This document shows positions 7,900 to 17,201 of a stretch of DNA of 45,504 bases, piece by piece. A program made the position numbers and the translations under genes. The stretch is from Pseudomonadota bacterium (GTDB lineage Bacteria; Pseudomonadota; Alphaproteobacteria; Sphingomonadales; Sphingomonadaceae): contig JAEZHP010000049.1 in the NCBI GenBank assembly GCA_023416515.1, forward strand, positions 1 through 45,504, in the 5' to 3' direction. The notes beneath the pieces were generated by a model. That model saw only the letters and a program-made list of their open reading frames with translations. It was not told the DNA's origin and made no database searches. Position 1 is the stretch's first letter. Each line of letters starts with the position of its first letter.

Positions 7900-10800
7900 A
7901 TGCGTTCATCAGTCACCGCCCGAGCGCTGCTCGCCGGCATCTCCTTGTTCGCCGCCTCGACGGCAATGGCCCAGGCGCCCGAGGAGCAACTCCCGGTCTG
8001 CACCGATCAGACCCCCGCCGGCGTCGACTGCGTCCCCCAGCAGGAACAGTCCGCTGCCCCCGCCCAGGCGGCCGCCGACCGCGAGAATGAGATCGTCGTC
8101 GTCGGAACCAACATCAGGGGTCCGAATGCCGCCGGCGCTCTCCCGGTGACGGTGGTTGATCAGGACCGAATCGCGGCCACCGGCTCGGTGTCCGGCGACG
8201 ACTTGTTCCGGTCGATCCCGCAGGCCGGCGACGTCCAGTTCCAGGAAGCGCGCACCACCGGCAATCTCAATGATGCCCGCGGCGACAATTCGTCGATCAA
8301 CCTGCGCAGCCTCGGCACCGGCAACACTCTGGTCCTTCTGAACGGCCGGCGCATGGTGCCCTCGCCGGGTACTCAGACCGAGAATTTCGTCCCGGTCCAG
8401 ACCGCGAATACCAATGCGATTCCGATCGGCGCGACCCGCCGGGTCGAGGTCCTTCGCGAAGGCGCCGGCGCAATCTACGGTTCGGACGCCGTCGCGGGCG
8501 TGGTTAACATCGTTCTCGACAACCGGTTCGACGGCCTGCGGCTGGACGCCCGCTACGGCTTCGCGGACGGTACCGAGGAGGGGACCGCCGCCTTCAAGGT
8601 GGGCACGCGCATCGGCGGCAACACCAGGGTCATGGCGTTCGGCAGCTATACGCATCGTACGCCCTTGTTCGCGAGCGAGCGCGAGTTCTCGGCGAGCGAG
8701 GACCATCGCTCGCTTGTGACCGGAACGCCGTGGGAAGGCGACACCGGCTTCGACAACCGTTCGACATCGTCGCCCTGGGGCTCCTTTACCGTCATCCCGC
8801 CCAACACCACGGTACGGCAGGGCACGACGGCTCTCACCTCCTCCGGAGTGTTCCACGTCGAGCCGACGTCGAACACGGCCGCCGGCTGCTCGAGCACCGT
8901 CTACAACGGCAATCTGTGCCTGCGCAGCGGCGGCATCACGGGGGCCAACGACCGCGAGCTTCGCTATGACGAGAATCCCGACCGCACCATCCGCGGCGGC
9001 CTCGACCGCTTCAATGCCTTCGCGACGATCTCGCACGATTTCGGAGGTACCGAGTTTTTCGGCGAGGCGGGTTACTACCATGCCGAGCTTGAGGGTCAGC
9101 GCGAACAGTCCGCACCGATCTCCAGCGCCCCGATCAGCATTCCGGCGAACAGCTATTACAATCCGTTCGGCCCCGTCACTCTGAACGGAGCGCCCAACCC
9201 GAACCGGCTGCCCAACCTTACGGGCGTTCCTGTGGGGGGCCTCCCGCTCACCATCACCAACTATCGTCTCGTGGACACCGGCCCGCGCACCTTCACCGTC
9301 ACTGACGACATGGTCCGACTGCTCGGCGGACTTCGCGGCGACTGGGGCAATTTCACGTGGGAAGGCGCCCTGAGCTATTCCTGGGCGCGCACCGACGACA
9401 ACACTCACAACGCGGTCAGCAACACGCTTTTCCAGCGGGCGCTGGCCCTCACGACCCCTGCCGCCTACAATCCCTTCAACGGCGGCACCCAGCCGGGCAA
9501 TTCGCTCGGCGACGCGACGCCCAGCGATCCTGCGACCATCCAATCCTTCCTGGTCGAGGTGCATCGCATCAGCGAGACCTCGCTCGCTACGGCCGATTTC
9601 AAGGTCTCGAACTCGCGCCTCTTCTCCCTGCCGGGAGGAGACGTGGGCGTCGCGGCGGGCGGCGAGGTCCGTCGCGAGACCTATAGCGACGATCGCGACG
9701 ACCGCCTCGACGGCACCATCACCTATACGGACATGGTGACGGGCAAGACGTACGGAACCGACATTCTCGGCGCCAGCCCGTCGCCCGACGTGAGGGCGGA
9801 TCGCACCATCACCTCAGGCTGGATCGAGTTCGCCGTCCCGCTCGTGTCCCCCGACATGAACATTCCGCTGGTCCACGCCCTCAACCTGCAGCTCGCGGCG
9901 CGCGACGAATATTATTCCGACTTCGGCAACGTCCTGAAGCCGAAGATCGCCGCTGCCTGGGACCTGATCGAAGGCTTCCGCGTCCGCTCCTCCTGGTCGC
10001 AGAGCTTCCGCGCTCCCAACCTGCCCCAATTCTACAGCGCCGGGACGCAGGTTTCGAACACCCGCACCGACTACGCCTTCTGCCGCCTCAACAACACGAC
10101 CTGCAGCGGCGTCAGCACGCTCGAGGTGCGGTCGGGCAACCAGAACCTCCAGCCCGAGGATGCCACCAACTTCTCGTTCGGAGTGGCCATCCAGCCGCCG
10201 ACCATCCCCCGTCTGCTGGTGACCTTCGACTATTGGTCGATCCATCAGGAAGGCGCGATCGGGATCCAGGGCGCCCAGAACCAGATCCTCTACGATCTGC
10301 TTCTGCGCCAGCAGGGCTCCAGCAATCCGAACGTCGTTCGACTGGATCCGGCCGCGGGCCAGACGGTCGGACAGCTGTCACTCGTCCAGGACGATTATTT
10401 CAACCTCGGGCCGCGCGACACCGAAGGCGTCGACTTCGAGGTCAGCTACCGGACGGCCCCGACGCGGTTCGGGACCTTCGGGTTCGACTTCTCCGCGGCT
10501 TACCTGATCAAGCTCAACCAGGAGCCGTCCGAGATTCAGGCGCAGCTTATCGCGGCCAACGCCCAAGGCGCCTTCGGTCCTGGAATCATCATCGCGGGGG
10601 CCAGCGACCTCCTGCGCCAGAACGGCAATCCCGAGCTGCGCTGGGCGACGAACCTCAACTGGCGCCTCGGAGGCTTCCGCCTCAATGCGCTGATCAATTA
10701 TGTCGACCCGGTCGACGACACCGGCCCGCGGGTTGTCAACGGACGGCTCTTCGAGGTGGAGAGCTTTACGACGGTCAACCTTTCCGCCCAGTATGATTTC

Positions 10801-10959
10801 GGGCGCAATGGGCCGCTCGCGGGAACCGTGTTGAGGGCAGGCGCGCGCAACGTCTTCGACGTCGATCCGCCGCTCTACTCGAACAATTTCGGCTTCCTGG
10901 GCTCGCTTCACAGCGCAGTCGGCCGCTTCGTCTATTTCGAGGTTTCGAAGCGGTTCTGA
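7900..10959 (+). CDS. TonB-dependent outer-membrane receptor
   Basis: A 1019-residue outer-membrane importer powered by TonB-ExbBD. ATG at 7900 follows AGGGGG (7885-7890). The frame stays open further upstream, but that part overlaps dadA. A signal peptide is clear (LLAGISLFAASTAMAQA, cleavage near residue 25). A TonB box-like segment NEIVVVGTN lies near 64-72. The plug follows, with GDDLFRSIPQ, INLRSLGTGNTLVLLNGRR and YGSDAVAGVVNIVL. The long beta-barrel ends in an aromatic terminal strand (YFEVSKRF). A cysteine pair near the mature N-terminus (CTDQTPAGVDC) is common in this group. It lies 4 bases before the deacylase, so it probably takes up an N-acyl amino acid or small peptide. The substrate is inferred from neighbours. 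Confidence 0.93.
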   Translation: MRSSVTARALLAGISLFAASTAMAQAPEEQLPVCTDQTPAGVDCVPQQEQSAAPAQAAADRENEIVVVGTNIRGPNAAGALPVTVVDQDRIAATGSVSGDDLFRSIPQAGDVQFQEARTTGNLNDARGDNSSINLRSLGTGNTLVLLNGRRMVPSPGTQTENFVPVQTANTNAIPIGATRRVEVLREGAGAIYGSDAVAGVVNIVLDNRFDGLRLDARYGFADGTEEGTAAFKVGTRIGGNTRVMAFGSYTHRTPLFASEREFSASEDHRSLVTGTPWEGDTGFDNRSTSSPWGSFTVIPPNTTVRQGTTALTSSGVFHVEPTSNTAAGCSSTVYNGNLCLRSGGITGANDRELRYDENPDRTIRGGLDRFNAFATISHDFGGTEFFGEAGYYHAELEGQREQSAPISSAPISIPANSYYNPFGPVTLNGAPNPNRLPNLTGVPVGGLPLTITNYRLVDTGPRTFTVTDDMVRLLGGLRGDWGNFTWEGALSYSWARTDDNTHNAVSNTLFQRALALTTPAAYNPFNGGTQPGNSLGDATPSDPATIQSFLVEVHRISETSLATADFKVSNSRLFSLPGGDVGVAAGGEVRRETYSDDRDDRLDGTITYTDMVTGKTYGTDILGASPSPDVRADRTITSGWIEFAVPLVSPDMNIPLVHALNLQLAARDEYYSDFGNVLKPKIAAAWDLIEGFRVRSSWSQSFRAPNLPQFYSAGTQVSNTRTDYAFCRLNNTTCSGVSTLEVRSGNQNLQPEDATNFSFGVAIQPPTIPRLLVTFDYWSIHQEGAIGIQGAQNQILYDLLLRQQGSSNPNVVRLDPAAGQTVGQLSLVQDDYFNLGPRDTEGVDFEVSYRTAPTRFGTFGFDFSAAYLIKLNQEPSEIQAQLIAANAQGAFGPGIIIAGASDLLRQNGNPELRWATNLNWRLGGFRLNALINYVDPVDDTGPRVVNGRLFEVESFTTVNLSAQYDFGRNGPLAGTVLRAGARNVFDVDPPLYSNNFGFLGSLHSAVGRFVYFEVSKRF

Positions 10960-10963
10960 TCGG

Positions 10964-12571
10964 ATGAAGCCCGCGCGACCCGGCTCCGCACTCGAGGCGC
11001 TGCTGCTCGCCGCGGGCTTCATAAGCCTGGCGAGCTGCGCCACCGTTCCCGTTGCAGCCCCGCAACGGGCCGATCTGCTCATCGTCGGCGGCACCGTTTA
11101 CGACGGCGTCTCCGAGGAGCCGCGCCGGGTCGACGTGGCGGTGACCGGCGACCGGATCAGCTTCATCGGAAGCGCGCGTGGCATGCGTGCCGTGCGCACC
11201 ATCGATGCGGCCGGCCTGGTCGTCGCGCCAGGCTTCATCGATCCTCACACCCACTCCGACGAGGATCTGGCTTCCGACGACCCGCAGCGCCGAGTCCTCG
11301 CCAATCACCTGATGCAGGGGGTGACGACGATCGTCACCGGCAACGACGGCAACGGGTCGCCAGAGGTCGGGCAGCGGCTCGACCGGGTGCGCGAGCGCGG
11401 CGCCGGCGCCAACGTCGCGACTTATGTCGGCTTCGGTGCTGTCCGGCGCAGGGTCGTTGGGGAAGGCGACCGCCGCCCCAAGGATCCTGAGTTGCAGGCG
11501 ATGCGGCAGCTGGTGGCGTCGGCCATGTGCGACGGTGCCTTGGGCTTTTCGACCGGCCTCTATTACGTCCCCCAGAGCTACTCGCGCACCGACGAGGTTG
11601 TCGCGCTCGCCCGCGAAGCCGCCCTCCGCGGCGGGATCTACGACAGCCATTTGCGAGAGGAGGGCTCCGCCGGAATCGGCCTCCTCGAAGCAATCGACGA
11701 AGCCATTTCGGTCGGCCGTTCGGCAGGCCTGCCGGTCCACATCGCCCACATCAAGGCGCTCGGCGTCGAGGCCCATGGCCAGGCCCAGGCCGCCATCGCG
11801 CGGATCGAAGCGGCGCGGGCGAGAGGCCTTAGGGTCACCGCCGATCATTATCCCTGGACGGCGTCCGGGACCCGCCTGACCTCGGCTTTCGTGCCAGGCT
11901 GGGCGCTCGATGGCGGCCGCGACTCGCTCCGTTCCCGAATCGCCGATGCGAGCGTTCGCCCGCAGCTCGAGCGTGAGGTGGCCGAGGGCATCCGCAGGCG
12001 CGGCGGCGCGCAGGCAGCACTGCTTACCGGTGGCAGCCATCGCGGCCACCGTCTCGATGACATCGCGCGCGAATGGTCGCTTTCACCCGCCGCCGCCGCG
12101 CTTCGGATCATCGCCGAGGAGGGTGACGCGCCGATCGCCTCCTTCAACATGTCCGAGGCCGACGTCGCCGCCTTCCGTGTTCAACCCTGGGTGGTCACCG
12201 GGTCCGACGCCAGCGCGGGCCACCCGCGCAAGTTCGGCAGCTTCGCCCGCGCATGGGAGCTGTTCGCTCGCGAGCGCGGTCTTCTCACTCCGGGCATTTT
12301 CATCCGCCGGTCAAGCGGCCTCACGGCCGAGATCCTCGGCCTCACCGACCGCGGCGTCCTGCGCCGAGGTTCCTTTGCCGACATCGTGCTCTTCGACCCG
12401 GCGGCCTTCGCGGCGCGGGCGAATTACGACGACCCGACCGCTCTCGCCGCCGGCGTTCGCACCGTCCTGATCAACGGAACGGTCGCGGTGGACGAGGGAC
12501 GGCCGACCGGAGCTCTCGCGGGACGCCCCTTGGCGAAGCCGCGCAATCCATCATGGAGTTGCCCCAATTGA
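10964..12571 (+). CDS. N-acyl-D-amino-acid deacylase (D-aminoacylase), lipoprotein
   Basis: A 535-residue amidohydrolase-superfamily enzyme that would release D-amino acids from N-acyl-D-amino acids. A lipobox SLASC puts the lipidated Cys at 25, so the mature protein should be a periplasm-facing lipoprotein. DLLIVGGTVYDG (38-49) begins the metal-dependent hydrolase fold. PGFIDPHTHSDEDL holds the metal-binding His95 and His97. SHLREEG, HIAHIKALG and ADHYPWTASGTR carry further active-site residues of the D-aminoacylase family, and VVTGSDAS supplies the late aspartate. It starts 4 bases after the receptor stop, and its end overlaps the symporter start by 19 bases. D-stereospecificity is inferred from family motifs and the nearby DadA. 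Confidence 0.9.
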   Translation: MKPARPGSALEALLLAAGFISLASCATVPVAAPQRADLLIVGGTVYDGVSEEPRRVDVAVTGDRISFIGSARGMRAVRTIDAAGLVVAPGFIDPHTHSDEDLASDDPQRRVLANHLMQGVTTIVTGNDGNGSPEVGQRLDRVRERGAGANVATYVGFGAVRRRVVGEGDRRPKDPELQAMRQLVASAMCDGALGFSTGLYYVPQSYSRTDEVVALAREAALRGGIYDSHLREEGSAGIGLLEAIDEAISVGRSAGLPVHIAHIKALGVEAHGQAQAAIARIEAARARGLRVTADHYPWTASGTRLTSAFVPGWALDGGRDSLRSRIADASVRPQLEREVAEGIRRRGGAQAALLTGGSHRGHRLDDIAREWSLSPAAAALRIIAEEGDAPIASFNMSEADVAAFRVQPWVVTGSDASAGHPRKFGSFARAWELFARERGLLTPGIFIRRSSGLTAEILGLTDRGVLRRGSFADIVLFDPAAFAARANYDDPTALAAGVRTVLINGTVAVDEGRPTGALAGRPLAKPRNPSWSCPN

Positions 12572-13872
12572 CCGACGTCCCTGAATCCGCCGCGCCGCCT
12601 GCCGCGTCCGAGCCCGCGCGCCGCGGACCTCTCCATTTGTGGTTCGGAATAGCGCTCTGGCAGCGCATCCTCGTCGCGCTTGTGCTTGGAATTGTCGCCG
12701 GCTTGCTGTGGGGCGAGGACGCCGGCGCGATCAAGTGGATCGGCGACCTCTTCGTGCGCCTGATCCGAATGCTGGTGACCCCGCTCGTCTTCCTCACCAT
12801 CGCGTCGGGCGTAGCGGCGCTCGCCGATCCGAAGCGGCTCGGAAGCATCGGCATCAAGACGCTTGCCATGTACGTCTTCACGACGGCGCTCGCTGTGACG
12901 GTGGGCCTCACCATGGCGAGCCTGTTCATGCCTGGCGCCGGGGCCACCTTTGGAGGCGTGGTCCCAAGCGTCATCACGTCGCCGAAGACCCCCGCCGAGA
13001 TCTTCCTGGGCATCGTCCCGATGAACCCGATCCAGGCCATGGCCGAAGGCGACACGCTCGCGGTCATCTTCTTCGCCGTCCTGGTGGGTGCCGGAGTGAT
13101 CACCGCGGGCGAAGCCGCCGAGCCGGTGCGGCGCGTGCTCGCGGCCGGATCGGAAGTCATGCTTCGTATCGTCGGCTTCGTCATGGAGGTGGCGCCGTTC
13201 GGGGTCTTCGCCCTCGTCGCCGTCGTCGTCGGGGCGAACGGTCCGGAGACCTTCGTCAGCATCTTCTGGCTGGCGATCTGCGTGCTGACCGGGTCGCTGG
13301 TCCAGACCCTGATCGTCCATGGCGGGGTGGTGAGGCTGCTCGCGTGGCTCCCCGTGCTACCCTTCTTCAGGGGTGTGGCCGACGCGATCATGGTTGGGTT
13401 CTCCACCTCGTCGAGCTCCGCGACCCTCCCTGTCGCGATCCGCGTGGCGGAGAAGAATCTCGGCATCTCCCCGCCGGTCGCCTCAACCGTGCTTCCGCTG
13501 GGAGCGACCATCGGCATGGACGGCGCGGCCATGTACGTGGCGATGCTCACGCTGTTCGCTGCCCAGGCCTTCGGAGTGGACCTGACGCTCGCCGATTACG
13601 CGGTGGTCGCGGCCACCACGACGATCGTCGCGATGGGGGTCGCCCCGGTTCCTTCAGGCTCGCTGTTCGTGCTCGCGGCAGTGCTTGCGGCGATCGGGAT
13701 CACGCCCGAGCAGACGGCCCTGGTCGTCGGTTTCATCCTCCCGTTCGACCGTGTCCTCGACATGATCCGCACCGTCCCCAACGTCACTGCCGATCTCGCC
13801 ATCGCGACTGCCGTCGCTCGCTGGGAGAACGAAATGGACGTGGACGAATATCTCTCAGCGAAGGACGAATGA
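12553..13872 (+). CDS. Dicarboxylate/amino acid:cation symporter (DAACS)
   Basis: A 439-residue inner-membrane secondary transporter of the GltP/DctA family, importing glutamate, aspartate or C4-dicarboxylates with H+ or Na+. ATG at 12553 overlaps the deacylase end by 19 bases. About eight hydrophobic segments are visible. The re-entrant hairpin motif STSSSSATLPV and the TM7 motif LPLGATIGMDGAAMYV (NxMDG in the family; the first position is G here) are diagnostic. VAPVPSGSLFVL covers the second hairpin. Its place between a D-aminoacylase and a gamma-glutamyltransferase suggests it imports the amino acid released by those enzymes. Substrate is inference. Confidence 0.92.
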   Translation: MELPQLTDVPESAAPPAASEPARRGPLHLWFGIALWQRILVALVLGIVAGLLWGEDAGAIKWIGDLFVRLIRMLVTPLVFLTIASGVAALADPKRLGSIGIKTLAMYVFTTALAVTVGLTMASLFMPGAGATFGGVVPSVITSPKTPAEIFLGIVPMNPIQAMAEGDTLAVIFFAVLVGAGVITAGEAAEPVRRVLAAGSEVMLRIVGFVMEVAPFGVFALVAVVVGANGPETFVSIFWLAICVLTGSLVQTLIVHGGVVRLLAWLPVLPFFRGVADAIMVGFSTSSSSATLPVAIRVAEKNLGISPPVASTVLPLGATIGMDGAAMYVAMLTLFAAQAFGVDLTLADYAVVAATTTIVAMGVAPVPSGSLFVLAAVLAAIGITPEQTALVVGFILPFDRVLDMIRTVPNVTADLAIATAVARWENEMDVDEYLSAKDE

Positions 13873-15590
13873 CCTTGCTCCGCACCTTCTTTCTCTTCCT
13901 CTCCGCCTTCTCGCTCGCGTTCGCGCCGGCCGCTCAAGCGCAGCGCCGGCAGCTTCTCGAATATCCGAGCATCCACTCACCGACGGTCGGGGACCGTGGC
14001 ATGGTGGTGTCGCAAAACGCCATCGCCAGCGAGGTCGGGGCCCAGATCATGCGCGAGGGCGGCAACGCGACGGACGCGGCGGTCGCCATCGCCTTCGCGC
14101 TTGCGGTGACCCTGCCGCGCGCCGGCAATATCGGCGGCGACGGCTTCATGACGATCTACGACGCACGCTCGAACCGGGTGCATGTGATCGATTTCCGAAG
14201 CATCGCGCCGGCCTCGGCGACTCTCGCCCAATATGTGGACGCCCAAGGGCGCGAGCGGCGGGAAGCCAGCCAGAGCTACATCGCGCCGGCAGTGCCGGGA
14301 ACGGTTGCGGGGCTGGAACTCGCCCATCGCCGCTATGGGCGGCTGCCTTGGCGGCGGCTGGTCGAGCCGGCGGTCCGCCTGGCGCGCGACGGCGTGGTGC
14401 TCACCCATGACGAAGCCTTCGTCTTCACCTGGGGACGCGAGCGTCTCTCCGTTAGCGATGCGGCACGCCGCACCTTCTACAAGGCGGACGGAAGTCCCTA
14501 CCGCGCGGGCGAGACGCTTCGGCAGCCCGAGCTCGCCTGGAGCCTGCAGCAGATCGCCCGCGGAGGCGCCGACGCCTTCTATCGGGGCGAGATTGCGCGT
14601 CGAATCGCTGCCGACATGAGCCGTCGCGGTGGCCTCATCACCGCTGCGGACCTCGCCGCCTATCGCGCCGTCGAGCGCGAGCCGCTGGTCGGCACCTATC
14701 GCGGCCACACCATCTACACGACTCCGCCGGCGAGCGCGGGCGGCGCAACGCTCATCAACATGCTCAACATCCTCGAGCGGTTCGACCTCAGGCAGCACGG
14801 TGCCGGCTCCGCGGCCTCGCTCCACCTGATGGCCGAGGCGATGAAGCTTGGTTATGCGGACCGCTATCGCTTCCTTGGCGATACCGATTTCGTGACTGCG
14901 CCGGTGCGCGGGTTCACGTCCAAGGAATATGCCGCCGAGCGCGCCCGCCTGATCTCGCCCGAGCGTGCGAGGCCGGCGAGCGAACTCGGAGTGGGCAACC
15001 CGCTGCCCTACGAAAGCCCGTCCACGACCCATTTCTCGGTCGCCGATGCGGAAGGCAATGCCGTCAGCACGACCTACACGCTTGGGTCGGACTTCGGATC
15101 GGGCGTGATGATCGAGGGAACGGGCATCCTCCTCAACAACCAGATGAACAATTTCAGCCATGAGCAGGCGGTTCGCGCCGCCGCCCGAGGCGAGCCCGCG
15201 CCGCTCAATGCGCTGGCACCCGGCAAGCGAATGTTGTCGACGATGATGCCGACCATGGTCTTCAAGGACGGCAAGCTCTGGCTGATCACCGGCACGCCCG
15301 GCGGAAGCACGATCATCGACACGGTTCTCCAGCTCATCGTCAACGCGATCGACTTCAATCTCAATGTCGAGGAAGCGACTCATCAGGCCCGAATCTTCCA
15401 GGATGCCGGCGACGAGATGAAGGTGGAGCCCAACTTCAACCCCGACACGATCGCCGCGCTGCGCGCGCGCGGTCATAGGATCACGGTCGACCAGACGATG
15501 GGCAGCGCCCAGTCGATCATGATCCAGGACGGCCTCTTCCTCGGCGCCGCCGACCCGCGCCGCCCGGGTGCGAGGGCCGTCGCCCGATGA
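13869..15590 (+). CDS. ggt: Gamma-glutamyltransferase
   Basis: GGT removes gamma-glutamyl groups from glutathione and gamma-glutamyl peptides in the periplasm. The 573-residue precursor starts at an ATGA overlap with the symporter stop and has a signal peptide (FLFLSAFSLAFAPAAQAQ). Autoprocessing should occur before Thr386 in PSTTHFSV, making Thr386 the N-terminal nucleophile of the small subunit. GGNATDAAVA and NIGGDGFM in the large subunit, and TPGGSTII in the small subunit, are family hallmarks. Length is normal. The neighbouring glutamate-type symporter fits uptake of the released glutamate. Confidence 0.95.
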   Translation: MTLLRTFFLFLSAFSLAFAPAAQAQRRQLLEYPSIHSPTVGDRGMVVSQNAIASEVGAQIMREGGNATDAAVAIAFALAVTLPRAGNIGGDGFMTIYDARSNRVHVIDFRSIAPASATLAQYVDAQGRERREASQSYIAPAVPGTVAGLELAHRRYGRLPWRRLVEPAVRLARDGVVLTHDEAFVFTWGRERLSVSDAARRTFYKADGSPYRAGETLRQPELAWSLQQIARGGADAFYRGEIARRIAADMSRRGGLITAADLAAYRAVEREPLVGTYRGHTIYTTPPASAGGATLINMLNILERFDLRQHGAGSAASLHLMAEAMKLGYADRYRFLGDTDFVTAPVRGFTSKEYAAERARLISPERARPASELGVGNPLPYESPSTTHFSVADAEGNAVSTTYTLGSDFGSGVMIEGTGILLNNQMNNFSHEQAVRAAARGEPAPLNALAPGKRMLSTMMPTMVFKDGKLWLITGTPGGSTIIDTVLQLIVNAIDFNLNVEEATHQARIFQDAGDEMKVEPNFNPDTIAALRARGHRITVDQTMGSAQSIMIQDGLFLGAADPRRPGARAVAR

Positions 15591-15730
15591 AATGGCTGGT
15601 CCAGGCGGCGCTGGGGCTCCTCGGCGCTGCCTGGACCAGCACAGGCTCGGCGGCCGCGTTCTAGTCGCTCCCGGCGCTGGACTCGCTCGGGGCGGAGTCG
15701 CAGAGGGTCGCCGACATCTTCAGTCGGAGC
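15587..15730 (+). pseudogene. Remnant resembling the N-terminus of cytochrome c oxidase subunit II
   Basis: An ATGA overlap with the ggt stop begins a 25-codon ORF (15587-15664) that reads like a signal peptide, MKWLVQAALGLLGAAWTSTG, and ends in TAG. Past the TAG the same frame continues SLPALDSLGAESQRVADIF. This resembles the mature start of cytochrome c oxidase subunit II, typically QSALDPAGPxAxxIAxLF. The TAG is one substitution from CAG, the expected Gln codon. The frame then runs into the aldehyde dehydrogenase region with no transmembrane segments left. A decayed fragment is likely; a short expressed peptide or chance resemblance is possible. Confidence 0.35.
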
Positions 15731-15737
15731 GGTGGCC

Positions 15738-17201
15738 ATGAACAGCTACATGAAGCATTATATCGACGGCCAGTGGGTGGAGAGCGACGGCGGTCGCCGG
15801 CACGAGGTGATCAGCCCCGCAACCGAGGAGCCGGTGTCCGAGGTGATTCTCGGCAGCGACGCCGACGTTGACCAAGCGGTGGCCGCGGCTCGGCGCGCCT
15901 TCGAGACCTTCTCGGCGACGAGCAAGGAGGAGCGGATCGCACTGCTCGAGCGCATCGTCGCGGAATATCAGGCGCGGATGCCCGAGATGGCTCGGGCCAT
16001 CAGCGAGGAGATGGGCGCTCCGATCTCGATGGCGAGCACTGCGCAGGTGGGGGCGGGGCTTGGTCACCTTCTGACCGGCATATCGGCGCTCAAGGAATTC
16101 GAGTTAGAGGAGAAGGTCGGTCCGAACTGGGTGCTTCGCGAGGCGGTTGGAGTCGTGGCCCTGATCACGCCCTGGAACTGGCCGCTGAACCAGATCACCG
16201 CGAAGCTCGCGCCGGCGCTCGCTGCGGGCAACACCGTCGTCCTCAAGCCGTCGGAGCAGACTCCGGGCTGCGCCGCGATCTTTGCCGAGGCGGTCCATGC
16301 GGCGGGCGTTCCTGCGGGAGTGTTCAACCTGGTTCAGGGCGACGGACCCGGGGTCGGCACCGCACTGTCAAAGCATCCCGATGTCGACATGGTGAGCTTC
16401 ACCGGCTCGACCCGCGCTGGCATCCTCGTCGCCAAGAACGCCGCCGACACGGTGAAGCGGGTTCACCAGGAGCTTGGCGGCAAGTCGGCCAACATCATCC
16501 TTCCGGGCGCGCCGCTCGACAAGGCGCTCAAGGGGGCGGCGCTTCGGCTGCTGATGAATTCGGGCCAGAGCTGTATCGCGCCGATGCGCCTTCTCGTTCA
16601 CCGAAGCCAATATGACGAGGCGGTCGCCTATCTTCGCGCCTTCTTCGAGAAGGCGGCGGTCGACGAGCCGCTGAAGGAAGGCCAGCATATCGGACCGGTC
16701 GTGAACCGGCCGCAATATGAGAAGATTCAGGACCTGATCGCCAAGGGCATCGAGGAAGGCGCCGAGCTAGTCGCCGGCGGCCCCGGTCGAGTCGAGGGCA
16801 AGGATTCGGGTTTCTATGTGAAGCCGACCCTGTTCGCGGGCGTCACCAACGACATGACCATCGCCCGCGAGGAGATCTTCGGGCCGGTCCTCGGGCTCAT
16901 GGTCTATGACGACGTCGAAGAGGCGATCCGCATCGCCAACGACACCGTCTACGGCCTCGCCGCCTATGTGATGGGCGACCCGGCACAGGCGCGGGAGGTG
17001 GTCCGCAAGCTCCGCGCCGGAAGCGTGTTCGTGAACTCCGCCAATCTCGATCCGAACATTCCGTTCGGGGGTTACAAGCAGTCCGGCAACGGCCGTGAGT
17101 TCGGCAGATACGGGCTCGAGGAGTTCACCGAGCTCAAGGGCATTATTGGCTCGCTGCCCGAAGGCGCGGTGCCGGACATTCCCGCCGAGGCCGCTGCTTA
17201 G
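15738..17201 (+). CDS. NAD(P)+-dependent aldehyde dehydrogenase
   Basis: A 487-residue ALDH-superfamily enzyme oxidising an aldehyde to the acid. ATG at 15738 is preferred over an in-frame GTG at 15732 because GGAG (15726-15729) sits 8 bases upstream of the ATG. PWNWPLNQ (145-152) and FTGSTRAG form the cofactor site. Glu245 in HQELGGKS is the general base, and Cys279 in NSGQSCIAP is the nucleophile. EEIFGPVL and FGGYKQSGNGREFG complete the family pattern. It is the last gene of the amino-acid cluster and overlaps the convergent flavin oxidoreductase by 4 bases. Substrate unknown; an aldehyde from amino-acid or amine breakdown is one possibility. Confidence 0.93.
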   Translation: MNSYMKHYIDGQWVESDGGRRHEVISPATEEPVSEVILGSDADVDQAVAAARRAFETFSATSKEERIALLERIVAEYQARMPEMARAISEEMGAPISMASTAQVGAGLGHLLTGISALKEFELEEKVGPNWVLREAVGVVALITPWNWPLNQITAKLAPALAAGNTVVLKPSEQTPGCAAIFAEAVHAAGVPAGVFNLVQGDGPGVGTALSKHPDVDMVSFTGSTRAGILVAKNAADTVKRVHQELGGKSANIILPGAPLDKALKGAALRLLMNSGQSCIAPMRLLVHRSQYDEAVAYLRAFFEKAAVDEPLKEGQHIGPVVNRPQYEKIQDLIAKGIEEGAELVAGGPGRVEGKDSGFYVKPTLFAGVTNDMTIAREEIFGPVLGLMVYDDVEEAIRIANDTVYGLAAYVMGDPAQAREVVRKLRAGSVFVNSANLDPNIPFGGYKQSGNGREFGRYGLEEFTELKGIIGSLPEGAVPDIPAEAAA

